From Lewinellaceae bacterium SD302 (GTDB lineage: Bacteria > Bacteroidota > Bacteroidia > Chitinophagales > Saprospiraceae), in NCBI GenBank assembly GCA_002591745.1, contig PDLQ01000001.1, positions 248,001-312,000 of the forward strand: DNA of 64,000 nucleotides. Reading direction: 5' to 3'. The notes under the pieces were generated by a model. That model was not told where the DNA came from. It saw nothing but the letters and a program-made list of their open reading frames with translations, and did not search any database. Each line of letters begins with the position of its first letter. Position 1 is the first letter of the stretch. Position numbers and translations under genes: made by a program. Positions 1-8,770 of this stretch are shown here, piece by piece.

Positions 1-378
1 CTGCATTTTTTCACGGTGGGCTCGCCACTTGGTTAAGGCTGCGTTGAGATCACTTTCCTCCGGCAAGTACTCGGTACCGATCCCCTGCGGTGCTTTGAAT
101 TTAACGGGGGATCTAAGGTAGCCTACTAGCAACATTCTTTTCCATATGTCGGTGAGGCCTTTGCCGGGCAGCTCCGGTGAAAAACTAAGCTTCTTTTTGA
201 TGTATGACATGATTCCACTTTCCGAAAGCATCATGTGTTCAATACACTGCATGGCGGACCAACCTCCATCGGCGGCTTTGCGGTTCAGTTGCTCGTGGGA
301 GTAGTTCTTTAACTCTTTGCTCCAGGCATCCAACTCATCATTGAGTTTTTGTAAGTTGGCTTTGGTCTGATTGGTCAT
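1..378 (-). CDS. DinB-like protein, cut by the window edge
   Basis: The minus strand reads open from an ATG at 376-378 to the window edge (126 codons, no stop). The protein begins MTNQTKANLQKLNDEL and continues with WSAMQCIEHMMLSE. A tryptophan-containing turn followed by a helix with a conserved His is typical of the DinB/YfiT four-helix bundle, where that His helps bind a divalent metal. Members are thiol-dependent metal enzymes or of unknown function. The C-terminal part, with the remaining metal ligands, lies outside the window, so the exact subfamily cannot be given. Confidence 0.6.
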   Translation of the reverse strand, partial: MTNQTKANLQKLNDELDAWSKELKNYSHEQLNRKAADGGWSAMQCIEHMMLSESGIMSYIKKKLSFSPELPGKGLTDIWKRMLLVGYLRSPVKFKAPQGIGTEYLPEESDLNAALTKWRAHREKMQ

Positions 379-535
379 TTGCTGGAATTAATTTTGGAGA
401 GCGCCTCAAGCTATTCTCCCGGATATAGTGCCCGTCGGCAAGATTGAAAAACCGTCATTTCTCCTCCCTTGCGTCCGTGCCCTCGGTGTGAGGTCTCGTT
501 ATTGATGGCTGGAAAAAATGGAAAGCCTCAGTTTA

Positions 536-3136
536 TTAACGGACCACCAATTTATGACGTTGCAACTCGCCATTAGCACGAAGCAGCACGAAGTATACCC
601 CGCTCGGCCAGTCATTGGTATCGAATTGATGGACGGGTCCGTTCATCCGGGCGCTATAAACTACTTGCCCTCCGGAGGAAATTACCGAAAGCTGTCCGCT
701 CAGCAATGATTCGCTTTGCAGATGAACCAGTCCTCCGCTGGGGTTGGGAAAGAGTTGGAAACTATTTTCCAGTACGACTTGCTCGCGGTTATTTACCGCC
801 GTTTCTTCAGAAATGAGTACTACCAGATTCTCGCGGCCACCAAGACTCAGTTCCAGTTGATGATCAGAGAACCCGCCATTTTCATTGATCGTGATGGTAC
901 CCAGGCTTTCATTGTTCAGGAGGTCGGTCAGGAAGTATTCGCCGGCTGATAAAGTAGAAGCACTCAAACTTACGGACGGAGATTCGATGCCTTCGTTGCT
1001 GAAATTGGAAAGTACAAGGGCAGCCTCTTGCTGATGTACCCGGGCAAAAGTAAGTAACTGCTCATCGTTGCTGGATACGTCCAGGTAATTCCCTTTTCTC
1101 AGGCTGGGCTGCTCGTTACGGAGGTGGATGTAACGCTTGTACTGGGACAGAATCGAGCCGGGGTCCGACGCCAGCATTGCTACATTGTTAGTCAAAAAAT
1201 TCGGCCCCAGTCCGTACCAGGGGGTAGCGGAAGAAAAACCGGCATTTGCTGCGTCACTCCACTGCATGGGGCGGCGAATGTTGCGGTGGTCACCCGTGCC
1301 GAGCATGCCGAGTTCCTCGCCGTAATAAACGAAGGGTACGCCGGGTAAGGTGAGGTAGATGGCCGCGGCCAGTTTCATTTTGCTTTCGTCGCTGCCCAGA
1401 TTGTTGAAGACCCGATCCATATCGTGATTGGTCAGGAAAGTCCCGTATTGGAGAGCGGGGTAGGAGGCGCGAATCTCATCAATTTGCTGGCGAATGGCCG
1501 TAGGGTTACCACTGTTGACGGCCCCCTGAATATCGCCGGCCAGGTCGAAGTCGAAGCAGGCGTCCAGACGGTCGTTTTGCACGTAGGGGATAATGGATGG
1601 GGTAGAGGACCAGACTTCGCCAATGGAGAAAACATCCGGGTTAGCTGCGTGATAAACGTCGTTGAACTCTTCGAGTAAGGCGAAGGTCTCCGGGGTGTTT
1701 TCGAGAACAGTACCATCTTCAATGAGGTATTTAATGGCGTCTAGCCGATAGCCGTCGACTCCCAGATCAAGCCAGAAATCGGCGACGTTGAACATTTCCG
1801 CTTTTACGTCGGGGTTCTCGTAGTTCAGGTCCGGCATGCCGCTCCAGAAAAGGCCGTAGAAATATTCACCGCTGTTTTGGTGCCAGACGTTTTGCCCCCA
1901 GGGGCCGGGGAAGGCGGGATTGTCTTCGGACCAGATGTACCAGTCGCGAAATTCTGCGCTACCCGCCGCGGATTGGTTGAACCAGGGGTGCTGGCTGCTG
2001 GAATGGTTCAGGACCAGGTCGATGATCACTTTAATGCCTCTGGCGTGGGCGGCATCCAGGAAATCCTGGAAATCCTCCATGCTGCCGTAATCCGGCTCCA
2101 CGGCGTAGTAATCAGTTACGTCGTAGCCGTGGTAGGAAGGTGATTCCATCATCGGCATGAGCCAGATTGCGGTGACGCCGAGGTCAGTGTTCGTTTCCGG
2201 GTCTCCGTCATTAAGGTAGTCCAGGCGCTGGATCGCTCCCTGGAAATCTCCTACTCCGTCACCGTCGCTATCGTTAAAGCTGCGGACAAACATCTGGTAG
2301 AATACGGCGTCGTTCCACCAGTAGGTGTCGTAATCGGTGGCAATGGCGGGGTCACATTCCTGGCAGCTGGCGAAGCAAAAAATGGGAAGGTCAGGGTTGG
2401 TTTCGCCAATGGTAAAGAAACGATTGCTACCACCTACGTCGCCGGGAATCGAACAGTCTCCGGGTACTGTTTCCAGTCCGTCCAGACTATTTCCATTCAC
2501 GAAAAGGTAACGATACTCACCTTCCGGAATGGTCAGTTCTACGGACCAGGTCCCGTCGGCATTTACATCCTGCAATGGTATGCTGGCAGGGTCCCAGTTG
2601 TCTGCGTAGCCAGCGGCTTCCTGAAAATCACCGACCAAGAATACACCCGTTGGGTCAACGGCCACGTCACCCATATTTACGGCAAATCTCACCCGGCCGA
2701 TACAACCATTAAAGGGAACGGCGGGCAATTCCAGGTCGGTTGCACCCACGGTAAATTCACGGTTGTTGGTGTCGCCTACCGAGCAATCAGCCGGAGGGTT
2801 TTCGTCTTGCCCCCAGGCGTTGCCATTAATGAATTTATACTGGTAGGTACCCGCTGGCAGCTCTACGGTAATCTCGTAGATGTTATCTCCGTCTGCATCA
2901 AAAACCTGGGTGGAAGCAGGGCTCCAGTCGTTACCGAGTCCGGCGGCATCCTGGAAATTTCCGGCGATGTGAACACCTGGGTCGGCTACAGTTTCTGCGC
3001 TCATGTCTACGCGTAGAGTCACGCTGGTCTGGGCCCTCAATGACCCATTACTTAAAATGATGATGGCTAACAAAGTAGCAAAGCTGGTAATAATTCGCTT
3101 ACAGAGTTTTTGGGACAGGAGGTTGCTTATGATCAT
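536..3136 (-). CDS. Secreted GH13 alpha-amylase with T9SS sorting domain
   Basis: This 866-residue protein should hydrolyse alpha-1,4-glucans outside the cell. Residues 1-36 are a signal peptide ending SLRAQ. Two similar beta-sandwich modules (about 37-140 and 146-255), each with a VHIAGNFQ or VFLVGDFQ start and a YKFINGN or YLFVNGN end, resemble starch-binding or E-set modules. The GH13 barrel follows: DLVLNHSS near 375, the nucleophile Asp in GYRLDAIKYL near 464, the acid/base Glu in SIGEVWSS near 505 and the third Asp in LTNHDMDR near 571. The C-terminus has LFPNPSGG and ends in HKLVVR, a type A T9SS sorting domain that should carry the enzyme to the surface or medium. No other starch genes are adjacent, so it is not part of a classical Sus locus. 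A copy of the dispersed GCTACTTTG motif lies in the signal-peptide codons. Confidence 0.93.
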   Translation of the reverse strand: MIISNLLSQKLCKRIITSFATLLAIIILSNGSLRAQTSVTLRVDMSAETVADPGVHIAGNFQDAAGLGNDWSPASTQVFDADGDNIYEITVELPAGTYQYKFINGNAWGQDENPPADCSVGDTNNREFTVGATDLELPAVPFNGCIGRVRFAVNMGDVAVDPTGVFLVGDFQEAAGYADNWDPASIPLQDVNADGTWSVELTIPEGEYRYLFVNGNSLDGLETVPGDCSIPGDVGGSNRFFTIGETNPDLPIFCFASCQECDPAIATDYDTYWWNDAVFYQMFVRSFNDSDGDGVGDFQGAIQRLDYLNDGDPETNTDLGVTAIWLMPMMESPSYHGYDVTDYYAVEPDYGSMEDFQDFLDAAHARGIKVIIDLVLNHSSSQHPWFNQSAAGSAEFRDWYIWSEDNPAFPGPWGQNVWHQNSGEYFYGLFWSGMPDLNYENPDVKAEMFNVADFWLDLGVDGYRLDAIKYLIEDGTVLENTPETFALLEEFNDVYHAANPDVFSIGEVWSSTPSIIPYVQNDRLDACFDFDLAGDIQGAVNSGNPTAIRQQIDEIRASYPALQYGTFLTNHDMDRVFNNLGSDESKMKLAAAIYLTLPGVPFVYYGEELGMLGTGDHRNIRRPMQWSDAANAGFSSATPWYGLGPNFLTNNVAMLASDPGSILSQYKRYIHLRNEQPSLRKGNYLDVSSNDEQLLTFARVHQQEAALVLSNFSNEGIESPSVSLSASTLSAGEYFLTDLLNNESLGTITINENGGFSDHQLELSLGGRENLVVLISEETAVNNREQVVLENSFQLFPNPSGGLVHLQSESLLSGQLSVISSGGQVVYSARMNGPVHQFDTNDWPSGVYFVLLRANGELQRHKLVVR
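3065..3083 (-). repeat. GCTACTTTG-family motif copy
   Basis: The plus strand reads GGCTAACAAAGTAGCA, a full-consensus copy. It is translated in the amylase signal peptide as part of SFATLLAI. Confidence 0.75.
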
Positions 3137-3167
3137 CCGGTAAAGGTAAGGAATGAACCTAAGCAGA

Positions 3168-4145
3168 TTACTGAACCTGAGACTTGATATTTTTTAACAA
3201 ATTAGGAACGTTGAAAGTGACCTCTTTAACCCGGCTTTTCAGCTTGCTCAATTTTGTCCTGAAGGCCATATTGTCCAGATTCAACTGATGGGCTGCTGCG
3301 GATGCCGGTTCCAACAACTCTCCAAATCGCTTAATTTGTCTGGCAAAACGATGAAGCGGCTGTGCATTCGGCAGCTTAATGATTTTCGCCAGGCGCGCAG
3401 ACTCATCCTGCATCAGTGCCGTGGTAATCTGGTAGGCCGAGCTGCGAAAAGCACGCGTAATTTCGATTTCTAGATCAATACCCGGCAATAAACGTTCTGC
3501 TTTTTCCATCACCGCATCGAAGCGATTTTCGTTTTCCGTCAGGCCCAATGACGGGTGCTTGGTCAGTATTTGCTCAATGGGCTCAAGGGGTCGATAAATC
3601 TTAGAATGGGCCTCCGTAATTGAGGCGGTGGCTCGTTTAAGATCTTGCATCCATGCTTCGATCCTCGTCAATAACTCATTCAGCTGTTTGTCTAAAATCT
3701 CTTCCGTTGTATGGAGTGGAAGTTGCTCGTTTTTAGCCAACTCCAGGTAGCTGTCCATCCAACCATCCAGTACCGGAGCAGCCATGAAACGGAGGCTTTG
3801 TTCGTTGGGTATTTCATTTTCCAGCCGGCTATATTCAGCAAAGGCATTGTCGACCAATAGGTGAAACCTTTTTTCCTCGTAGCTGGGTAAATGGTACTCC
3901 CGGTCCTCCAGTAGTTTAATTAAGCCTAATGCGCGTCTGTTCAGGCTACGCCGCTCGGTATCCAGCCATTCGTAACTTCTGGTACGGTTCAGTTCCTCAC
4001 GCAGCCAGTTGTTGTGATCGGCCAGCAGCAGGTCCAGGCTTTCCTGATTGTCGGCCAGCAGGTTAAAAGATGCTTTCAGGTAGGCGAGGGCCGGGCCGAG
4101 GTCATCGGTCAGGAGCTGGCGGAATTTGTTGGCCTTGTCTTGCAT
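3168..4145 (-). CDS. Helical protein with EAD11-like N-terminal domain
   Basis: The 325-residue product has no signal peptide and no membrane segment and is predicted almost all alpha-helical. Residues about 15-80 contain ALAYLKASF, then LLADHNNWLREEL and RRSLNRRALGLIKLLED. The layout (a short helix pair, a conserved Asn before a charged helix, then an Arg/Asn-rich helix ending in two leucines) resembles effector-associated domain 11 (EAD11). EAD11 is an adaptor of bacterial NTP-dependent conflict systems that links sensors to effectors. The rest (about 90-325) is helical and not recognised; it has no NACHT, protease or TIR motif. The gene at 34925-37798 has a comparable N-terminus. The family call is by eye. 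The 5' leader carries an unusual hairpin array (4155-4257). Confidence 0.45.
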   Translation of the reverse strand: MQDKANKFRQLLTDDLGPALAYLKASFNLLADNQESLDLLLADHNNWLREELNRTRSYEWLDTERRSLNRRALGLIKLLEDREYHLPSYEEKRFHLLVDNAFAEYSRLENEIPNEQSLRFMAAPVLDGWMDSYLELAKNEQLPLHTTEEILDKQLNELLTRIEAWMQDLKRATASITEAHSKIYRPLEPIEQILTKHPSLGLTENENRFDAVMEKAERLLPGIDLEIEITRAFRSSAYQITTALMQDESARLAKIIKLPNAQPLHRFARQIKRFGELLEPASAAAHQLNLDNMAFRTKLSKLKSRVKEVTFNVPNLLKNIKSQVQ

Positions 4146-4154
4146 GCTTTGTAC

Positions 4155-4257
4155 GGGCGGAGCCCTTTTTGGACCCTCGGCTTCGCCTCGCTTCCGGACG
4201 CGCTATGCGCTTTTAGACGTCGCTGCGCTCCTTTTGGACGGGCTAAAGCCCTTTTTT
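4155..4257. repeat. Array of five different hairpins on a shared linker
   Basis: On the minus strand, five units follow each other, each with an AAAAG or GGAAG lead, a short palindrome and a CGTCC, CGTCT or GGTCC tail. The palindromes differ: GGGCTTTAGCCC, GAGCGCAGCGAC, GCGCATAGCGC, GCGAGGCGAAGCCGAGG and GGGCTCCGCCC. Unit length is about 19-25 bases. The array ends just before the ATG of the EAD11-like gene, so it would form a chain of small stems in its leader if transcribed. Confidence 0.7.
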
Positions 4258-4420
4258 AGGAATTGAAATCTAAGATAGAAAAATTAGTCAACGGAAATAA
4301 TCCTGCCCAAAAGTGAGGTGAGAGCATCTAAGGCTAATGGCCGTTCAAAACCGCTTACGATAAGTGTAACGCTTTAGCACGGTATGGGAATAGCCCGCCG
4401 GATGCCTGAAGAAGGAAGAT

Positions 4421-5219
4421 TTACCAGCCGTAACGTAGACTGATGCCTGGCAGCAATCCTTTGTGCCTGTGACTGAGCTGATCACTACGCCACATTACCG
4501 TAGCGGACCACTTTTGGCTTATTTCGTACAGTAAACCCAAACGAACCATGGTATTACCGTCGAAGATAGTTGACCTTTGCTGTCGTTCAGGAATATTGGA
4601 ATCTTCTTCGTAGTAATCTTGTGCCGGGATTCCGAAAATGATTGCTTCGTTCTCGAATTTACGTACGTACCAGTCCGCCGCTAAACCAATGAATGGTTGC
4701 CATTTTCTCTTTCGGTTGATGTAATAGTCCGCACCAATAATTGCGCCCAGATAGTTTTCTTTATTAATTACGCTTTCATAAGCGTCTCCTAATTCTCCTA
4801 AATCATCCTGGGAAAGTCGTTGCTTGCTGGCAGACGAGTATTTCCCGTAGGTAATACCGGCAAATACACTCAGCCCATTATTGAATCGACGATGGAGCGT
4901 TGCGGTGAGCTCTAGAAACTTAGTCTTAGGTACGGAGGCAATGGCATCTTCCGCATTTGATAAAAAAAAGTAGTGTATCTCCTCCGGGAGGTATTACGGT
5001 GTACTCCCTGGCCAGATTTGTCTGGTCAATGAGTGAAGTTCGTTCCGGAAAGGAGTCGACCTGGTCCAGGATGGTGAATTCTGGCTCTACTCTTTGAAAA
5101 CGTGCAAACAGATCGATTTGCCAGGATGGAGAAACTGGCAGCTGGTCTTCTTGGCCGAATAATGGCAACGATACGAGTGTTATAGCCAGTGAAACGAATC
5201 TTAGAAATGTAATTCTCAT
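4421..5219 (-). pseudogene. Outer-membrane beta-barrel protein, frameshifted in a homopolymer
   Basis: The frame opens with a signal peptide (MRITFLRFVSLAITLVSLPLFGQ) and runs 97 codons before a premature stop. After a run of eight A (4962-4969 on the plus strand) the reading continues in another frame with SNAEDAIASVPKTKFLELTA and ends LLPGISLRYGW before TAA at 4421-4423. Removing one base from the run gives a continuous 265-residue protein of alternating hydrophobic and aromatic strands with a terminal aromatic residue, as in outer-membrane barrels. No specific family is recognised. The downstream part looks undegraded, so the change is recent, phase-variable, or a sequencing error. Confidence 0.75.
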
Positions 5220-5300
5220 GTGTGAATAGGGTTTAGAAATCCAAACAAGCTCTTAAGAACCCAAAGGGGAACTGCGAGCCTACATAATAGCGAAGCGTGT

Positions 5301-6236
5301 CTATTTCCGTACCGCCAATAAATACAATACCGCCATCCGCACAGCAACTCCGTTTTCCACTTGCTGTAATATGATACTGTGCTCGCTATCCGCTACGGCG
5401 CTACTGATCTCCACGCCACGATTAATGGGGCCAGGGTGCATGATCACAATTTCCTTATCCAGCTTATTGAGGCGGTCCATGGTAATGCTAAAATAGCGGG
5501 AGTATTCGCGCAGACTTGGGAAATATTTCATTTCCTGCCGCTCCAGCTGGATGCGTAATACGTTGGCAATATCGCACCAGGCCAGGCTGTCGTCTACGTC
5601 GTAGCTTACATCGGCCCCCAGTGCGCCGATGTGCTTGGGGATGAGAGTAGGGGGACCGCAGACGCGGACGTGGGCACCAAGCTTTTGCAGGCAGTAGATG
5701 TTGCTAAGGGCGACCCGACTGTGGGTAATGTCTCCGAAGATGCAAACCTTTTTACCCCGTAGGCTACCGCCGACCGCTTCTTGCATACTGAAGGCATCCA
5801 GCAGGGCCTGGGTGGGGTGCTCGTGGGTTCCGTCACCGGCATTAACGATGTTGGCATCGATATTCTGGCTCAGGAAGTGATGGGCGCCGGGGGCGGGATG
5901 GCGCATGACCACCATGTCAACTTTCATCGACAGGATATTGTTGACCGTATCCAGCAGGGTCTCTCCCTTTTTAACGGAACTGCTGGCGGCGCTGAAATTA
6001 ACTACGTCGGCCCCCAATCGCTTTTCCGCTAACTCGAAGCTGATGCGGGTGCGGGTAGAATTTTCAAAAAAGAGGTTGGCAATGGTCACGTCCCGCAGAC
6101 TGGGAACCTTCTTGATGGGGCGATTGATGACCTCTTTGAACTCCTTGGCCGTTTCCAGAATCAACTCCACGTCCGAAGTGGCCAGGTACTTGATGCCGAG
6201 AACGTGAGGAACGGATAATTGCTGGACGCTGGACAT
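5301..6236 (-). CDS. pyrB: Aspartate carbamoyltransferase catalytic subunit
   Basis: The enzyme condenses carbamoyl phosphate with aspartate in the first committed step of pyrimidine synthesis. At 311 residues it has the family length. The carbamoyl-phosphate loop FFENSTRTRISFELA lies near residue 55, SSVKKGETLLDT follows, then MRHPAPGAHHF, the GDGTHEHPTQALLD segment and MHPGPINRGVEIS near the C-terminus. It lies 164 bases downstream of pyrR on the same strand, the usual arrangement in this phylum. No regulatory subunit gene (pyrI) is next to it. Confidence 0.96.
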   Translation of the reverse strand: MSSVQQLSVPHVLGIKYLATSDVELILETAKEFKEVINRPIKKVPSLRDVTIANLFFENSTRTRISFELAEKRLGADVVNFSAASSSVKKGETLLDTVNNILSMKVDMVVMRHPAPGAHHFLSQNIDANIVNAGDGTHEHPTQALLDAFSMQEAVGGSLRGKKVCIFGDITHSRVALSNIYCLQKLGAHVRVCGPPTLIPKHIGALGADVSYDVDDSLAWCDIANVLRIQLERQEMKYFPSLREYSRYFSITMDRLNKLDKEIVIMHPGPINRGVEISSAVADSEHSIILQQVENGVAVRMAVLYLLAVRK

Positions 6237-6240
6237 ATTA

Positions 6241-6400
6241 GAGCTTGTTAGGATTTTCTGAATCTGGCCAAAATTGAGCTAATTTTTGTCTAAATGAGTG
6301 CCGAGAACAGGAATTTATCGGGATAAGTGACTGTTTTCGGGGTGGAATTTTGGCTAAAAGGAGCCGGTTTTGGACGATGAGTGAAAGTCCTGACAAGCTC
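6241..6400. repeat. 13-bp inverted repeat bounding the pyrR-pyrB spacer
   Basis: GAGCTTGTTAGGA (6241-6253) and TCCTGACAAGCTC (6388-6400) are inverted copies with one mismatch. They bound almost exactly the spacer between pyrR and pyrB. A similar end, AACAAGCTCTTAAG, occurs just upstream of pyrB's 3' end near 5246. The spacer could be a long RNA stem involved in pyr control or a small mobile insertion; the sequence does not decide. Confidence 0.45.
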
Positions 6401-6940
6401 TTAACTGCCTAAAAGTATGATTTGATCTTGGCCATCGGTCTCTTCCCATTGGACATCGACGTAAGCGTCGCCGAGGGTGTCAACTTTGATGCCGAAATAA
6501 TTGGCTTGCACCGGTACCACCCGCTTGAATCGACGATCGACCAGCACCAGTAGCTCTACCTGCCGTGGGCGACCGAAATCCTGGAGCGCATTCATGGCGC
6601 TTACGGTAGTTCTGCCGCTAAACAATACGTCGTCCAGCAGAATAACCCTTTTGTCTTCCAGTAAAAAATCGATCTCGGTGGGATGGGCTTCGAGTGGTTT
6701 ATTTCTGGTCCGGAAATCGTCGCGATAGAAAGTGATGTCAAGTTTGCCGAAAGGCACTTTTTTGCCCGTTAGGTCTTCCAGCCTTTCGAGAATGCGCTTT
6801 CCTAAAAGAACGCCGCCAGCCTGGATGCCGATGAGACAACTACTCGAGAAATCACCGTGATTTTCGATAAGGTGGCGGCACAAACGCTCGATGGTAAGTG
6901 CGAATCGCTTCTGGTCGTGAATGACGTGGGCGGTGGGCAT
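6401..6940 (-). CDS. pyrR: PyrR-type uracil phosphoribosyltransferase / pyr regulator
   Basis: A 179-residue PRTase-fold protein. The PRPP-binding loop reads VILLDDVLFSGRTTVSAM, followed by LLVLVDRR, and the N-terminal part has the SSCLIGIQAGGVLL segment typical of PyrR. In Gram-positive bacteria PyrR binds pyr mRNA in response to UMP and also makes UMP from uracil. Here it precedes pyrB on the same strand, which supports a pyrimidine role. Whether it regulates RNA in this organism is inference; no standard PyrR binding loop was recognised in the spacer. Confidence 0.9.
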   Translation of the reverse strand: MPTAHVIHDQKRFALTIERLCRHLIENHGDFSSSCLIGIQAGGVLLGKRILERLEDLTGKKVPFGKLDITFYRDDFRTRNKPLEAHPTEIDFLLEDKRVILLDDVLFSGRTTVSAMNALQDFGRPRQVELLVLVDRRFKRVVPVQANYFGIKVDTLGDAYVDVQWEETDGQDQIILLGS

Positions 6941-7017
6941 GGGGCAAAAGTAAGAAAAGGAGGGGAAGTTTCTCGTGCAAGGTGCCGAAGAATACAGAGG
7001 AGGAGATTATTGCAGGG

Positions 7018-7170
7018 TATTTTTTTTTGGACGTGGATAAACGCAGATTTTCGCGGATCAATTAAGAGCGCGCACTCCGGGCGCGGCGAAGCCGTTGAGA
7101 GTAATCCGCGAAAATCCGCGTCCAAAACCAAGCAGGGCGAAGCCGTTACGAGCAATCCGCTAAATCCGTC
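7018..7170. repeat. Interspersed repeat with inverted and direct sub-repeats
   Basis: The left arm (7018-7058) contains GCAGATTTTCGCGGAT and the right arm (7104-7127) ATCCGCGAAAATCCGCGTCC, forming a long imperfect stem after a 10-base insertion in the left arm. Inside and beyond it, GGCGAAGCCGTT occurs at 7085-7096 and 7136-7147, each followed by a GAG(T/C)AATCCGC word. The nested layout is typical of REP-like intergenic elements. Confidence 0.6.
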
Positions 7171-7208
7171 TCATCCCCCGAGTATTCCACGCCAGGTAAT
7201 GCAATTAA

Positions 7209-7226
7209 AGCGACCTGGAGGTCGCT
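7209..7226 (-). terminator. Terminator hairpin after the GT-C gene
   Basis: On the minus strand AGCGACC, a 4-base loop and GGTCGCT form a perfect 7-bp stem followed by TTAATT. It lies 7 bases past the stop of the gene at 7233-8756. Confidence 0.6.
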
Positions 7227-7232
7227 AACCAA

Positions 7233-8756
7233 TTATTTGTCAGTAATCATAAACCGATACAAAAGCCCCACGCTCCTTCCTTCCAATTCCAAGGCATCAT
7301 CCACTACGGTGGTATCCGTTCCCGGCCGTGCACTGAGGGAGTAAGCGGAGGTTTTTACATCCTCACCCAAAATTTCCGCACGCCGAAAATAGGGTCTTGC
7401 ATTATTGATCAGTTCGTCTTCACGGTCTACGTAAACTTTGCTACCCCGTCCGACTTGGCGTCTAGCCGGGCGGGTTTGATAGTCCAGATCCTGATCCTGA
7501 TAAAGTTCAACCAATTCCTCCGGCCAATTACGCTCTGTTTCGAAGTAGGGATAAACCTGTACCCAGAAGAAGAGGGTGGCGAGCACCCCGGAGAGTACCG
7601 TGCCGCCAATAGTGAAATCACGCCGCATCCCGTAGATGCCCAGGATGGCGAACAAACTGAAAATCCAGTAAGCGGCTACCATACCTAAAAAAGCCCGGTA
7701 GCCATCGCCTCGGAAAGTGACGAAGCCACCCAGCAACAGCAAAAAACTACCGATGAGGGCAAAGATCAGGTGTAAGATAGCGGGACCGCGCACCCAGTTA
7801 TTCCACGGGTAATTAGGGGTAAAGTAGAGCTGAAGTTGCTTGCCGCCAATGGCGCAAAGCGCGAAACCAAAGAGCGGACTTCCGGAAGCTAATCCCGCGA
7901 AAAGTGCCGCCGCTAGAATGATGGCCAGTTCTTCCCGGCGCTTTAGTTTAAAAACCAGATCGCGTAAGCCGCCAATCACAAAGCCGATGAAGGGAAGCGT
8001 GCCCAACAGACAATAAAGTATATTTTGTAAATAGCCCGAACCGAAATAAATCAACTCCTTATTCCAGCCGTGTACGACCATGGCCAACAGGGGAATGACG
8101 GGGAGCATCCAGGCTTGCCGGAAGATCACTTTGTAGTCGTAGCGCAAAGTGAAGACGCTGATCAGAATGATTCCCATCTCCAGCGTGATAACTGGATCGG
8201 CGATGCTGCTCAGCAAGGTAAACAGACCCAGGTAGAATTGGTGATTGGTCCGCCCCGAACGGATGAGGTAGATCAGGGAAAGCCAGGAACCGACCTGACC
8301 TAAAATCAGCAAGCTATCGGCCGTGGCGATCTTACCGAAGAGCGGTAAATACAGTGAAGCGGCGAACAGCAAAAGCTGTAACTGTACAGTCTGTTTCCCG
8401 AATAATTTTTGCCCCCAGCGGTAGTAGATAACGGCCGTCGTGATCAGGATAATTGCGCTAAGTACCCGGGGAAACAGGAAAAAAAGATCGGCTTTTTCGA
8501 ACAGACTTGCGCCAACTTCGGTCAGCAGGCTATCGGTGAAAGCGGGAATATAGTCGCCGCGTTCGTTACTCAGTGCCAGATCCAGGTTGAGGGCTTCGGC
8601 TCCGGGCCAGACGGTGGCAATGTCCAACCCGATGAACAGGGCGGCTACTGCGAAAAAGCTGACCATCCACAGGAAAAAACGGTAACGGGAAGAGATGGCC
8701 GGGGGGGCTGTATCTTCGACTTGCACGACTGGTTTTTTCTTCTTTTTTCTTCCCAT
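7233..8756 (-). CDS. GT-C fold membrane glycosyltransferase-like protein
   Basis: The 507-residue protein starts with a lysine-rich cytoplasmic tail (MGRKKKKKPVV) and then has about ten to twelve hydrophobic helices. The segment PRVLSAIILITTAVIYYRWG followed by LPLFGKIATADSLLILG resembles the second and third helices of ArnT/PMT-type (GT39) polyprenyl-phosphate-sugar transferases. The usual acidic pair in the first loop is not clear, so activity is uncertain. A short soluble C-terminal domain follows from about residue 415. It lies downstream of parA, separated by a 28-bp inverted repeat. Confidence 0.6.
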   Translation of the reverse strand: MGRKKKKKPVVQVEDTAPPAISSRYRFFLWMVSFFAVAALFIGLDIATVWPGAEALNLDLALSNERGDYIPAFTDSLLTEVGASLFEKADLFFLFPRVLSAIILITTAVIYYRWGQKLFGKQTVQLQLLLFAASLYLPLFGKIATADSLLILGQVGSWLSLIYLIRSGRTNHQFYLGLFTLLSSIADPVITLEMGIILISVFTLRYDYKVIFRQAWMLPVIPLLAMVVHGWNKELIYFGSGYLQNILYCLLGTLPFIGFVIGGLRDLVFKLKRREELAIILAAALFAGLASGSPLFGFALCAIGGKQLQLYFTPNYPWNNWVRGPAILHLIFALIGSFLLLLGGFVTFRGDGYRAFLGMVAAYWIFSLFAILGIYGMRRDFTIGGTVLSGVLATLFFWVQVYPYFETERNWPEELVELYQDQDLDYQTRPARRQVGRGSKVYVDREDELINNARPYFRRAEILGEDVKTSAYSLSARPGTDTTVVDDALELEGRSVGLLYRFMITDK

Positions 8757-8770
8757 TTTAGTTTAGCTCG

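Larger units (their letters stand above)
6941..7232. other. Intergenic spacer between a GT-C gene and pyrR
   Basis: No gene is seen. It contains an interspersed repeat (7018-7170) and the terminator of the gene at 7233-8756 (7209-7226). Confidence 0.6.

Noticed and set aside
4155-4257. Hairpin array considered as a CRISPR array
   Set aside because: The repeated part is a short linker and the variable part is a palindrome, unlike CRISPR repeats and random spacers; no cas genes are present.
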